A stretch of DNA of 64,000 nucleotides from positions 1 through 64,000 of the forward strand of contig JAFQVV010000026.1 in NCBI GenBank assembly GCA_017407835.1, written 5' to 3'. Numbering within the stretch: the stretch's first letter is position 1; each line of letters starts with the position of its first letter. The notes under the pieces are model-generated. The model did no database searches, was not told the origin of the DNA, and worked only from the letters and a program-made list of their open reading frames with translations. The position numbers were made by a program, and so were the translations under genes. This document shows, one piece after another, positions 23,493 through 32,712 of the stretch. Origin of the DNA: Clostridia bacterium. GTDB lineage: Bacteria; Bacillota; Clostridia; Oscillospirales; CAG-272.

Positions 23493-26294
23493 ATGAGTAT
23501 ACTTGATAAGCTGATCGGCACATACAGTGAGCGTCAGCTGAAACGATTGAATAAAACCGTCGATGCCATTGAGGCACTGGCGGATCATTATGCCTCGCTC
23601 TCGGATGCCGAGCTTGCGGCAACCACCGATACCCTCAAGGCGCGTCTTGCTGGGGGAGAAACGCTGGATGATATTCTCCCCGATGCTTTTGCCGCCGTGC
23701 GTGAAGCCGACTGGCGTGTGCTTGGCAAACGTCCCTTCCGTGTTCAGCTGATCGGCGGTATTCTGCTCCATCAGGGGCGCATCGCAGAGATGAAAACCGG
23801 TGAAGGAAAAACGCTTGTTGCCACCATGCCCGCTTACCTCAATGCACTTGAGGGAAAAGGTGTTCACATTGTCACCGTCAATGACTATCTTGCCCGCCGT
23901 GACAGCGAGGAAATGGGGCGCGTCTATGGTTTTATGGGGCTGACAACCGGTCTGGTTGTCCACGGGCAATTCCCCAACGATAAAAAGGCGGCATATGCTG
24001 CCGATATCACCTACGGTACCAATAACGAATTTGGATTTGACTACCTGCGCGACAACATGGTGATCTACCGCGAACGCATGGTTCAGCGCGGTCATCGCTT
24101 TGCCATCGTGGACGAGGTTGACTCGATCCTCATTGATGAGGCCCGCACACCGCTGATCATTTCGGGCGAGGGGGATAAATCCACCGATCTCTACGACCGT
24201 GCCGACGCATTTGTGCGCCGCCTGCGCAAGTTCGTTATCAAGGAGCTTGACGATAAGCAGGAGCAGGACAGCTTTGACGGCGACTACATTGTGGACGAGA
24301 AGGCAAAGACCGCAACACTGACTCCTTCGGGCGTACAGAAGGCAGAGGCTTACTTCTCGCTTGAGAACCTTGCCGACGAAGAAAATACCCTCATTTCGCA
24401 CCACATCAATCAGGCGCTGAAGGCTCACGGCACCATGAAGCTGGACGTGGATTATGTCGTCAAGGACGGCAGTGTCGTCATTGTCGATGCCTTTACGGGA
24501 CGTCTCATGCCCGGCCGCCGCTATTCGGACGGCCTGCATCAGGCGATTGAAGCGAAAGAAAAGGTCAAGATCGAGAAGGAAAACAAGACACTCGCCACCA
24601 TTACCTTCCAGAATTATTTCCGTCTTTATCACAAGCTTTCCGGTATGACGGGTACTGCGCTGACCGAGGAGAATGAGTTCCGTGAAATTTATGCACTTGA
24701 TGTGGTTGAGGTGCCTACCAATAAGCCGATGATCCGTCAGGATCATCCCGATGCGGTTTACCGCACGGTGAAGGGCAAGTATCAGGCCATCGTTGAGCAG
24801 GTCAGAGCCTGCCATGCCAAGGGACAGCCTGTGCTGGTGGGGACTGTTTCGATCGACAAGTCCGAGCTTTTGTCCAAAATGCTTAAGCTCAACGGGATTC
24901 CGCACACCGTGCTCAACGCCAAATACCACGAAAAAGAGGCAGAAATCGTTGCACAGGCGGGTAAATTTGGCGCTGTCACCATCTCCACCAACATGGCAGG
25001 ACGCGGTACCGATATTATGCTCGGCGGCAATGCCGAATTTATGGCCAAAGATGCGATGCGCCGTCAGGGCGTTGAAGAAGAGCTGATCGCACAGGCCACC
25101 GGATCTGCTGTCACCGAGGATGAAGCTGTCCTTGGCGCGCGAGAAACCTTTGCCGAGTTGTATGCCAAATTCAAGGAAGAGATTGCCCCCGAGGCCGATC
25201 AGGTGCGTGCCGCAGGCGGTCTGTTTATTCTTGGTACCGAGCGCCATGAGAGCCGCCGTATCGACAATCAGCTCCGCGGTCGATCCGGTCGTCAGGGTGA
25301 TCCCGGTGAGTCCCGCTTCTTCCTCTCTCTGGAGGATGACTTGATGCGCCTCTTCGGCAGTGAACGGATCAGCGGCATGGTCGAGCGTCTCGGTCTGCCT
25401 GAGGATATGCCGATTGACGCCAAAATCCTCTCGGGTTCGATTGAATCGGCACAGAAGCGCATTGAGGACCAGAACTTTAAGCGCCGTAAGTATGTGCTGA
25501 CCTATGACGATGTCATGAATCAGCAGCGTTCGATCATCTATAAACAGCGTCAGAGCGTGCTGGATGGGGACAATATCACCGAAAGCATTCAGTCGATGAT
25601 CAAGGATACCATTGCCGAGGCCGTGCACGAAGCCTGTGCAGCAGAGGACCACGCTGAATGGACGACGGAACAGCTGCGCGACCGTTATGTCGGTCTGCTG
25701 TGCAATAAGGATGAGTTTACCTATACCGATGAAGAGCGAAAGGCCCTCAAAGAAGAGGATATTCTCGACCTTCTGCAGACTAGGGCAATCAATCTTTATC
25801 ACGACAAAGAAAAGCTCTTCGGCGAGGAAAGCTTCCGCGAAATTGAGCGTGCGGTGCTTCTGCGCAACGTGGATACCAAATGGATGAACCATATCGATGA
25901 AATGGATGATCTCAAGGGCAGTATCGGCCTGCAGGCGTATGCCCAGCGCGATCCTGTCAACGAATACCGCCTGATCGGTGCCGATATGTTCGATGCGATG
26001 GTTGCGGAAATCCGCGAGAATACCGTGCGCACCCTGCTCAGCATCTTCCCCCGCGTACAGCCCGTGACGCGAGTTGAGGTTGCCAAGCCTTTGGTTGAGG
26101 GATTTGCCGGAGGTCGAATGCCCGGCCAGGCACAGCGTCCCGTTGCGCCTAAGGCTGCGGGTGCTCCCATCGGCGCCCCGCAGAAGGCAGCACCCAAGGT
26201 GGGACGAAACGATCCCTGTCCTTGCGGAAGCGGGAAAAAGTATAAAAAGTGCTGCGGCCTCGGCGCCGAGGATGACTCCGCCCCCCGGGCATGA
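23493..26294 (+). CDS. secA: Preprotein translocase ATPase SecA
   Basis: This 933-residue motor drives unfolded preproteins through SecYEG. Motifs are Walker [12 protein letters not shown], the DEAD-type [17 protein letters not shown], the preprotein-crosslinking region, [11 protein letters not shown] and [13 protein letters not shown] of the second ATPase fold, and the C-terminal zinc-binding SEC-C tail [17 protein letters not shown]. The ATG at 23493 has GGAGG nine bases upstream; an ATG three codons earlier overlaps that site. It heads a probable operon with two membrane proteins and a DUF436 protein. The partner secY is in the ribosomal operon at 51.9 kb. Confidence 0.96.
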   Translation: MSILDKLIGTYSERQLKRLNKTVDAIEALADHYASLSDAELAATTDTLKARLAGGETLDDILPDAFAAVREADWRVLGKRPFRVQLIGGILLHQGRIAEMKTGEGKTLVATMPAYLNALEGKGVHIVTVNDYLARRDSEEMGRVYGFMGLTTGLVVHGQFPNDKKAAYAADITYGTNNEFGFDYLRDNMVIYRERMVQRGHRFAIVDEVDSILIDEARTPLIISGEGDKSTDLYDRADAFVRRLRKFVIKELDDKQEQDSFDGDYIVDEKAKTATLTPSGVQKAEAYFSLENLADEENTLISHHINQALKAHGTMKLDVDYVVKDGSVVIVDAFTGRLMPGRRYSDGLHQAIEAKEKVKIEKENKTLATITFQNYFRLYHKLSGMTGTALTEENEFREIYALDVVEVPTNKPMIRQDHPDAVYRTVKGKYQAIVEQVRACHAKGQPVLVGTVSIDKSELLSKMLKLNGIPHTVLNAKYHEKEAEIVAQAGKFGAVTISTNMAGRGTDIMLGGNAEFMAKDAMRRQGVEEELIAQATGSAVTEDEAVLGARETFAELYAKFKEEIAPEADQVRAAGGLFILGTERHESRRIDNQLRGRSGRQGDPGESRFFLSLEDDLMRLFGSERISGMVERLGLPEDMPIDAKILSGSIESAQKRIEDQNFKRRKYVLTYDDVMNQQRSIIYKQRQSVLDGDNITESIQSMIKDTIAEAVHEACAAEDHAEWTTEQLRDRYVGLLCNKDEFTYTDEERKALKEEDILDLLQTRAINLYHDKEKLFGEESFREIERAVLLRNVDTKWMNHIDEMDDLKGSIGLQAYAQRDPVNEYRLIGADMFDAMVAEIRENTVRTLLSIFPRVQPVTRVEVAKPLVEGFAGGRMPGQAQRPVAPKAAGAPIGAPQKAAPKVGRNDPCPCGSGKKYKKCCGLGAEDDSAPRA

Positions 26295-26321
26295 TGACAT
26301 TTCCGAAAGGAGGACGCTGAT

Positions 26322-27044
26322 ATGGGCTTTGGACTTTTGTTCTTTGGCTATCTCGTTGCGTTTCTGCTTTATCTCAATCCCTATGCTGCACTGACGCGCT
26401 TGATCGGCTATGCGATTATCTTTGCTGCGCTGACCAAGCTCCGCCGCCATAACCGCTGGTTTGCTTACACGCAGGTCAGCGCTGTTCCCCTGCTTGCCCT
26501 TGCGTTGGGCGCGGTTTCGGTTGATTTTGCTTCGCGTATCATGGGTGATGCCGCACCTGCTGCACTGCAGAATGTGCAGGGCTATATGGAAACATTGATG
26601 ACACTGCTTTTGTTGGTTTTTCATGTCTGCCTGCTGATGGCGATTTATACAATTGCAGTTGATACCGCGCTGCCTGCACTTGCCCGCAGTGCGCGAAGAA
26701 ACATTGTACTCATTGCCGCCTATGCGGTGCTGCACGGCATCTGGTCGCTTCCCGTTCAGCTTGGGGACAGTTATACGGTAACTTTGAGTTTGATGCTCTT
26801 TGTGCTCCAGCTGATCTGGACGGTGGCGGATCTTTTCCTCATTTTCCGCTGCTATATGTGGATCTGTCTCGAGGGAGACGAGGATATGGAACAGAAGCCA
26901 TCCCATTTTGCATGGATCAATCGTATGCGGGAAAAACTGGAGAAGCATAATCGAAAAGCCGCCGACGAGGCGGCGGCATATGCCGAGCAGAGACAGCGTG
27001 CGCACAAGGGCGGCGCAAAGAAAAAGAATAAGCATAAAAAGTGA
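26322..27044 (+). CDS. Membrane protein of unknown function downstream of secA
   Basis: The 240-residue protein has four or five hydrophobic helices in the first 190 residues, then a long charged, Lys/Arg/Glu-rich cytoplasmic tail (about 195-240) ending in KKKNKHKK. The first helical hairpin contains RLIGYAIIFAALTKLRRH, which resembles the IGYLLLCLALTRL stretch of the next gene, so the two may be distant paralogues. AAAGGAGG lies eight bases before the ATG, and secA ends 27 bases upstream. I do not recognise the family. Confidence 0.75.
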   Translation: MGFGLLFFGYLVAFLLYLNPYAALTRLIGYAIIFAALTKLRRHNRWFAYTQVSAVPLLALALGAVSVDFASRIMGDAAPAALQNVQGYMETLMTLLLLVFHVCLLMAIYTIAVDTALPALARSARRNIVLIAAYAVLHGIWSLPVQLGDSYTVTLSLMLFVLQLIWTVADLFLIFRCYMWICLEGDEDMEQKPSHFAWINRMREKLEKHNRKAADEAAAYAEQRQRAHKGGAKKKNKHKK

Positions 27045-27076
27045 TACCGTCAAAAGACGAGAAAGGAGATTGCCGC

Positions 27077-28495
27077 ATGGGATGTGCCCCTACCTCCTGC
27101 CGAACGATTAAGTTCGGTTTGTTTACGCTGGCTGTTGTTTTTATCTTCAATCCGGTGATTGCGGTATTGGATCTGCTGCCCGATGCAATCGGCTATCTGC
27201 TGCTTTGCCTTGCGCTCACCCGTCTTGCGGATTTGTATCCGCAATTGGCTGAAGCAAGACAGAAGTTTTGGCGAATGGCGGGGATTGATGCCGTAAAACT
27301 CTTGAGTAATCTCTGGATGATTACGATGGTTGTGGATCATGAACTGCCCAACACGCGCCTGCTGCTGACCTTTGTTTTCGCAGTGCTTGAATTTATTTAT
27401 GCCATCCCCGCGTGGTCAGCCTTGTTTGAAGGCCTGTATGCCATGATTCTTGCCGATGGCGAGTTGGCACGGTATCTCCCCCCCGTCGGCCGCAGACGCC
27501 GCACCCAAAAGACGATGCCCGAGATTTGCGGCCGTGCGACGGTGGCATTCTTCATCTGGCGAAATGTGCTGGCTGTTTTGCCCGAGCTTTCGTCTCTCTC
27601 CTATGCCGCGTTTGAGAATTCGGGGTATGTGACCAACGCAGACCGCAATATCTACGATTTTCGCGGACTTTTTCTCGTAGTGGCAATTTTCATTATGTGC
27701 ATAGTAGGTGTAATCTGGTTGGTGCGCACACTGCGTTTTACCGCTCGACTTGCATCGGATAAGGCGCTCTCAGTGCGTGTTGCCGAACGATATGCGGCCG
27801 AGATTATTCCCCGCGAGAAGCTGTTTGTCCGTCGAAATCTGCGCTTTTCCCTCAAGCTTCTTGTGGCGGCTGCCATTTGTTCGATCGACCTTTATCTGGA
27901 TGGTGTCAATATCCTGCCCGATGTATTGGGGGCATTTTTCCTCATTTGGGCGCTTCTTCGCCTGCGCCGCTGTCTTGGCGGCTGGCAGCTTCCACTTGCC
28001 CTGTCAGCACTTTGGGGGATTTTGAGCGTGGTTACCGCCTGCTTAAATTTCCGGTTCTATGATCAATATTATATCGAACTTATCTACCGCAAGCCCGATG
28101 CCTATTATGCCTATGGTGATCTTGCCGTGAGTACACTGCTGACACAGTTCGCTTTTCTTGCCGCGCTCTTTGCGCTTGGTTGGTATTTGTATCGCATCAG
28201 CCGTCATTACCTGCAGAGCAGCGGACGGGAGAATCGAGAGATTCTTGCCGAGCATCGCGCAAAGCTTATCGGTTTTGCCATACTTGTCCTTTTTTCTGCA
28301 CTTGGCGGTGTCGGCTATGTCTTCCTGCAGCTGCGCGTTGAGTTTATGTGGCTGCTTGATTTTGCTCTTGCCCTCATTCTTGCAATTGATGTGTGGAAGA
28401 TGATGAGCGAGATTTCCGAGGATCTTCTTCGTGCGGTTGGAGAAGATGAATTTGACGATAAAACCCGCACGGATGTATCTACATATGCTCACTGA
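27077..28495 (+). CDS. Polytopic membrane protein with duplicated LLPDxxG unit
   Basis: The 472-residue protein has about ten hydrophobic helices. The motif LLPDAIGYLL (from residue 33) recurs as ILPDVLGAFF (from residue 279), each preceded by a hydrophobic helix and followed by an L-R-L-rich helix, so the protein looks like two repeats of one membrane unit. I chose the ATG at 27077, which follows AGGAG by eight bases; the frame is open for 12 codons further upstream without a ribosome site. Function unknown. It follows the smaller related membrane protein by 32 bases. Confidence 0.75.
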   Translation: MGCAPTSCRTIKFGLFTLAVVFIFNPVIAVLDLLPDAIGYLLLCLALTRLADLYPQLAEARQKFWRMAGIDAVKLLSNLWMITMVVDHELPNTRLLLTFVFAVLEFIYAIPAWSALFEGLYAMILADGELARYLPPVGRRRRTQKTMPEICGRATVAFFIWRNVLAVLPELSSLSYAAFENSGYVTNADRNIYDFRGLFLVVAIFIMCIVGVIWLVRTLRFTARLASDKALSVRVAERYAAEIIPREKLFVRRNLRFSLKLLVAAAICSIDLYLDGVNILPDVLGAFFLIWALLRLRRCLGGWQLPLALSALWGILSVVTACLNFRFYDQYYIELIYRKPDAYYAYGDLAVSTLLTQFAFLAALFALGWYLYRISRHYLQSSGRENREILAEHRAKLIGFAILVLFSALGGVGYVFLQLRVEFMWLLDFALALILAIDVWKMMSEISEDLLRAVGEDEFDDKTRTDVSTYAH

Positions 28496-28521
28496 CGTGA
28501 GAAAAGAAAGGATTGATTTTT

Positions 28522-29067
28522 GTGTTTGATCATATTTCTGCCGCAGCAGTGTCCGCCATTGCCGAGCTGCTTGAAGCCGCAAAGCTTCACCGCGGAGATA
28601 TTCTTGTTGTCGGCTGCTCATCCAGCGAGATGGTCGGTGAGCACATCGGGCACGGCTCAAGCCTTGATGCAGCCCGCGCTGCGTTTGATGCCATCTATCC
28701 CGTGCTCTGCGAGGCTGGCGTCTATCTTGCCGCCCAGTGCTGCGAGCATCTCAATCGTGCCTTAATTATCGAACGCGAGGCGGCTGAGCATTACGGCTAT
28801 GAGATTGTCTCTGTTCGCCCCCAACCCAAAGCGGGAGGTTCCTTTGCGACAACTGCATACGAGCGTTTTCATGATCCCGTAGCCGTTGAGCATATTCGTG
28901 CCGCCGCCGGTTTGGATATCGGCGGAACACTGATCGGTATGCACCTGCGTGATGTTGCAGTGCCCGTTCGTCTGTCAATGGATCATATCGGTGAAGCGCA
29001 CATCCTCTGCGCCCGTACCCGCCCGAAGTATATCGGTGGTAGCCGTGCCTGCTATCCCGAGGAATGA
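28522..29067 (+). CDS. DUF436 / TIGR01440 family protein
   Basis: A 181-residue protein matching the pattern of the Firmicutes DUF436 family: GDILVVGCSSSEMVGEHIG near the start, AAQCCEHLNRALIIER in the middle and GLDIGGTLIGMHL late. The family has no established function; the conserved Cys pairs and the glycine-rich VGCSSSE loop suggest a small-molecule or nucleotide site. The GTG at 28522 lies nine bases after AAAGGA; a TTG three codons earlier touches that site. Last gene of the secA run, closed by a terminator. Confidence 0.85.
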   Translation: MFDHISAAAVSAIAELLEAAKLHRGDILVVGCSSSEMVGEHIGHGSSLDAARAAFDAIYPVLCEAGVYLAAQCCEHLNRALIIEREAAEHYGYEIVSVRPQPKAGGSFATTAYERFHDPVAVEHIRAAAGLDIGGTLIGMHLRDVAVPVRLSMDHIGEAHILCARTRPKYIGGSRACYPEE

Positions 29068-29083
29068 GAGATTTGATAAAAAA

Positions 29084-29120
29084 CAGAAAAGCCGTCCGAC
29101 AAAGTCGGGCGGCTTTTCTG
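29084..29120. terminator. Bidirectional terminator after the DUF436 gene
   Basis: A 17-base-pair stem with one T-G position (29084-29100 with 29104-29120), an A run on the left and a T-rich right arm. It serves both convergent genes. Confidence 0.85.
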
Positions 29121-29125
29121 TGCAA

Positions 29126-30268
29126 TCAATATTCCAGACCTGCGTAGATAAGGTTACGCAGACGGGGTTGGATAATAAATTCTTTGTTGTTGAGCATATG
29201 CTGCATATAAACGACAGAAAGTTCGTTGGCGGGATCGCAGTGAATGTAGGTACCTGCCGCACCTCCCCAACCAAACTCACCCCGCTCAGAGAGTGTGCCT
29301 GCCAGCATCGGATCAATCAGAACGCGTACGCCGAAGCCATAGCCATAGCCGCGCATCCGCTCCCAATGATAGGTGGGGCGGGTGTTAGCGTCCAGACAAT
29401 CGGTGCGCATCAGCTCCACGGTGCGCTCGGCCAGAATCCGCTCGCCCGTGGGTGCCAACCCCATGTGCGTCAGCGTCTCGGCAAAGCGGATGTAGTCATC
29501 GGTGCAGGAGATGGCACCGGCGCCGCCGCTCTCAAAGGAGGGGCCAAAGACAAACTCATTGGTCAAGCCCGCGTCAACGGCGCGGTTGATCATGGCGTTG
29601 AAGCGATATTGTGCCGCCATGCGGGGGATAAGATCGTCTGTCAGATGGAAATATGTGTTTTCCATGCCGATGGGGGCGAAAATGTTCTTTTGGGCATATT
29701 CCGAGAAGGGCATATCGGCGATTACCTCAATCAGCCGCAGCAGAACATCATGGGAGAAACCGTACATCCATTGTTCACCCGGCTGGAAGCAAAGCGGACG
29801 GGATGCGATGGCACGAATGATATCTGCAGTGGAGGGATCATTGTCGTGCTCAGCAATGCAGGCGAGAATTTCGGGACAGCGGGGGGCGTAATCCAGTCCC
29901 GAGGTCATCGAGAAAAGATCTCGAACACGCATAGGCAGTGCATGAATCAGCTCTTGCTGTCCTGCTTCGTTTTTTACCTTAACTTTCATCGAGGCAAACT
30001 CGGGCAAATAATCGCCGACATGATCGGACATCAGGAATTTGCCCCGCTCAAAGAGCTGCATACCTGCAGTAACCGTGAGCAGTTTTGTGGCCGAATACAT
30101 AAAATAAAGCGCATCGCGGCGAAGAGGTTCTTGCGTTTCGATATCCTGAAATCCGGCGCTGTGACGGTAAATTTCTTTGCCTTTATGGTGAATAATCAGG
30201 TCACAGGAGGGGACACCCTCTGTTTCATAAAGATGATCAAGATAATGGGTAAGTCGGTCGAACATCAT
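29126..30268 (-). CDS. Serine hydrolase of the beta-lactamase/DD-peptidase superfamily
   Basis: A 380-residue class C beta-lactamase-like esterase or peptidase. SxxK is present as SATK (near residue 59) in the typical FMYSATKLLT context. YGFSHDVLLRLIEVI supplies the YxN-like second motif (Tyr-x-Ser). No signal peptide, so it is probably cytoplasmic. It is the second enzyme of this superfamily in the window; the two differ too much to be a recent duplication. AAAGGAAC precedes the ATG by eight bases, and a consensus promoter lies upstream. Confidence 0.87.
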   Translation of the reverse strand: MMFDRLTHYLDHLYETEGVPSCDLIIHHKGKEIYRHSAGFQDIETQEPLRRDALYFMYSATKLLTVTAGMQLFERGKFLMSDHVGDYLPEFASMKVKVKNEAGQQELIHALPMRVRDLFSMTSGLDYAPRCPEILACIAEHDNDPSTADIIRAIASRPLCFQPGEQWMYGFSHDVLLRLIEVIADMPFSEYAQKNIFAPIGMENTYFHLTDDLIPRMAAQYRFNAMINRAVDAGLTNEFVFGPSFESGGAGAISCTDDYIRFAETLTHMGLAPTGERILAERTVELMRTDCLDANTRPTYHWERMRGYGYGFGVRVLIDPMLAGTLSERGEFGWGGAAGTYIHCDPANELSVVYMQHMLNNKEFIIQPRLRNLIYAGLEY

Positions 30269-30299
30269 GATGTTGTTCCTTTCTCGGCAGATTTTCTTT

Positions 30300-30328
30300 A
30301 TTATAACAGCATTTTATTGCCTTGTCAA
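30300..30328 (-). promoter_or_regulatory. Consensus promoter of the serine hydrolase at 29126-30268
   Basis: On the minus strand TTGACA (30328-30323), a 17-base spacer and TATAAT (30305-30300), exact consensus. Confidence 0.88.
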
Positions 30329-30379
30329 CCCCGATTGAAGGCGGCATGTGAACATTTTGTTAACGATGTTGCCTCTGTA

Positions 30380-30410
30380 TTGACTCATACCTAGGGTAAG
30401 ATGATACAAT
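30380..30410 (+). promoter_or_regulatory. MerR-type promoter with 19-base spacer and palindromic operator
   Basis: TTGACT (30380-30385), a spacer of 19 bases and TACAAT (30405-30410). The spacer carries a palindrome centred on TACC-TAG-GGTA (30388-30398). Long spacers with an operator between the hexamers are the hallmark of promoters activated by MerR proteins, and the next gene is a MerR regulator. Confidence 0.78.
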
Positions 30411-30446
30411 AGAGATAGAAATCCATCCCGGAGAGGAGAATGACCG

Positions 30447-31358
30447 ATGAAGATGAAAGAAGTCTGCGCACGTACGGGTTTGAGCGAACGCGCAGTGCGG
30501 CTCTATTGTGAGCAGGGCCTGCTGTCGCCGGAACGTTCTGAGATGCGCGGCAGAGTATACCTTGACTTTGCCGAATCGCATATTACCGAGCTGCAGCAGA
30601 TTGCCCGACTGCGTATGGCCGGTTTCTCGCTTGAAGAAATCAAAACCGCTTTGCATGAGCCGCACATGATTCCCGTGTTGTTGGAGACATTGCGCAAACG
30701 ACTTGCACGTGAGCAGGGAGATCATGAGCGCGTGCTGTCTGCAATTGAGCAGATGAAAGCACCACCTGAGAATGTGGAGGCACTTTGCGTCGCACTGGAG
30801 CCGAGCGAACCTGTCCGTGCCTATACCAACGGTGCGGTTTTGCGGGACACTGAGCCCAGCTTCCGCGAGTTCTGCGAGAGGGGTGGTTACGCGCAAACCG
30901 ACGTTTGTGATCAAATTGATCGCAGCATTGATCGGGGGCGGATTGTGATGGCAGTGTATGCCATTTGGTATTGGGTTTCTTTTACGTTTTCACTGCTGCT
31001 TGGCATTGCACAGGTGGGCGGAAGTTTTTTGGCGCTCCTGGTTACAGTTGCCATCGGTGTTGTTGTGTTTGTTTTCTTTCGCCGCGGGGTGCTGTGGCTT
31101 CGTGTTGTATTGGCGATTTTTCACGGCTTAAATGCCGTATTCCTGTTTGCCGGATTGAGCGATCTTCTCCCCGATACACGAACGGTTTTTACCTACGATG
31201 AGTTTGGAAATGCGGCACAGATGATCGAACAAACCGGTTCGTGGTGGCTTTTCGCCGCGGCGCTGGCGATATGTTTGATCGAGATTGCCTCCGTTTATTT
31301 CCTCGGTTTCAATCGGTGGGTCAGCGATTATCTCTATGACCGTTCAACCGAATATTGA
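30447..31358 (+). CDS. MerR-family regulator with membrane-spanning C-terminal domain
   Basis: The 303-residue protein starts with the winged HTH of MerR (MKEVCARTGLSERAVRLYCE, then the wing and RLRMAGFSLEEIK). A helix (about 75-110) follows that would form the dimer coiled coil. In place of a soluble ligand pocket, residues about 165-295 hold four or five hydrophobic helices, so the regulator should sit in the membrane and sense a lipophilic or membrane signal (inference). Its promoter has the MerR-type spacer, suggesting autoregulation. It converges with the uronate-isomerase homologue across a shared terminator. Confidence 0.85.
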   Translation: MKMKEVCARTGLSERAVRLYCEQGLLSPERSEMRGRVYLDFAESHITELQQIARLRMAGFSLEEIKTALHEPHMIPVLLETLRKRLAREQGDHERVLSAIEQMKAPPENVEALCVALEPSEPVRAYTNGAVLRDTEPSFREFCERGGYAQTDVCDQIDRSIDRGRIVMAVYAIWYWVSFTFSLLLGIAQVGGSFLALLVTVAIGVVVFVFFRRGVLWLRVVLAIFHGLNAVFLFAGLSDLLPDTRTVFTYDEFGNAAQMIEQTGSWWLFAAALAICLIEIASVYFLGFNRWVSDYLYDRSTEY

Positions 31359-31395
31359 CCAAAAAATCTCCCGCGCTGCGGGAGATTTTTTGGTC
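31357..31395. terminator. Bidirectional terminator between the MerR gene and the isomerase homologue
   Basis: A perfect 18-base-pair stem (31357-31374 with 31378-31395) with a 3-base loop, A-rich on one arm and T-rich on the other; it overlaps both stop codons. Confidence 0.9.
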
Positions 31396-32683
31396 AGAGC
31401 CCCAATCCGAAGAAATTTTTTGCGTTGTTGAAGCATATGTCACACACTAATTCTGCCAGCGCCTCGGTGTCGGCGGGATAAAGCCCCCCTTCAACCCATT
31501 CGCCCAGCTGTGCACAGAGTGTACGGCGAAAATATTCATGTTGGGCAGGAATCAGTGGAAGGGAAGCGTGACTGCTCAAACCAAGGCTTTTGCCGAGGGC
31601 AGAGTTCTCGGCCAGCGACCCGATCTGTTCGCGCAGCGAGCCGGGGGCATCACCTGACACGGCCGCCTTGACCGTTGGCACGCGTGTGAGGATTACGTGG
31701 GGATAGGCCGCAGTCGGCGGAAGTGCACCCTCATCCGTGAGGTAAGAAAGCAGAAGATTTTGCGCGGTAATGCTTGTTTCAGCGGCAAAGTGGAGCTGCA
31801 TTGTGCGGTTGCGTCTGACACATTCGCGGCCGAGAAGGCGCATGATTTGCGCACGAAAACAGGCAAGCTGTTCGGGGGAAACTTCACGCCCGTCGGTTTT
31901 CTGTGCGGTACGGAGTGCCTGATCGGCGTGATAGGGATCGGGGCGAACAAATGCGGTGAAATCGGTCAAAGACACCGAAACGCCTCGACAGCCTGCAGCC
32001 TCAAATCGGTCAAATGCGGCGACAAGTGCCGCTTCGAGTGAAGCAAGGTCGGTGATGTGGAAACCGTTTGCATCCCCAAGCTTGGTAAGATAGGCAGAGA
32101 AGCCTGTTCGGTCAATCTCCATAAGCCGATCGGGGGCGAGCAGGGGATAAACTTGCATCGGGCAGCTTGTATTGGCGTTGTGGGCAATATCATCGTTCGG
32201 CGTGTTGACCGGATCTTCGGGGATGCAGATTGCGTTTAGATGTGCATTGGCGATGAGCGTGCGTGAGGAATATGCAAGTGAAGATAATTGCTCAGCAGTC
32301 TCAGCCCAGATAGCATCACAGTTGCGGGAATTGATGATCAGTGTACAGCCAAAATATCTTCTCAGCGCGAGGTGATGTATATGGAAAAGGGGATTGCCGA
32401 TCATCGAGGGCATGCAAGTGCACCATGCACGGAATTTTTCATAATCGGAAGCGTCGCCGGTGATGAATTTTTTATCAATGCCGCAGCTGCGCATGGCGCG
32501 ATGCGCAGCATCGTTCGAGAGTAAAATGTCGGCGATACTGCTCCAATGCCGTTCCGCGGAACAATCACCTGTCCGAAGCTTGGCGGAAAAATCGATGATG
32601 GGCAGCTTAGCGGCGTAGAGATGGTAGAGCAGCCGCGCCGTTTGGGTGGTCAGGAGAAAATCTTCATCCATAAATTTACGCAT
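31394..32683 (-). CDS. Uronate isomerase (UxaC) homologue lacking metal ligands
   Basis: The 429-residue protein aligns with UxaC along its length: MDEDFLL and IIDF near the start, KKFITGDASDYEKF, MIGNPLFHIHHLALRRYFG, then HEYFRRTLCAQLGEWVEGG and NNAKNFFG at the end. UxaC isomerises glucuronate or galacturonate using a metal held by an HxH pair, further histidines and a late Asp. Here the HxH pair of the first strand (family DYHCHL) is DFSAKL with Ser33 and Lys35, and the late TDSRS is SSHAS. It is therefore probably not an active isomerase. I chose the ATG at 32683, which has AGGA nine to ten bases upstream. It lies 29 bases after a sugar isomerase/epimerase gene. Confidence 0.82.
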   Translation of the reverse strand: MRKFMDEDFLLTTQTARLLYHLYAAKLPIIDFSAKLRTGDCSAERHWSSIADILLSNDAAHRAMRSCGIDKKFITGDASDYEKFRAWCTCMPSMIGNPLFHIHHLALRRYFGCTLIINSRNCDAIWAETAEQLSSLAYSSRTLIANAHLNAICIPEDPVNTPNDDIAHNANTSCPMQVYPLLAPDRLMEIDRTGFSAYLTKLGDANGFHITDLASLEAALVAAFDRFEAAGCRGVSVSLTDFTAFVRPDPYHADQALRTAQKTDGREVSPEQLACFRAQIMRLLGRECVRRNRTMQLHFAAETSITAQNLLLSYLTDEGALPPTAAYPHVILTRVPTVKAAVSGDAPGSLREQIGSLAENSALGKSLGLSSHASLPLIPAQHEYFRRTLCAQLGEWVEGGLYPADTEALAELVCDICFNNAKNFFGLGL

Positions 32684-32712
32684 ATGGTTCATTCCTGTCA
32701 TAAATATTTTGG

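Noticed and set aside
23487..27053. Very long open frame (1188 codons) on the minus strand opposite secA
   Set aside because: It mirrors secA codon usage and has no ribosome site, no recognisable domain and low-complexity composition; secA is certain on the other strand.
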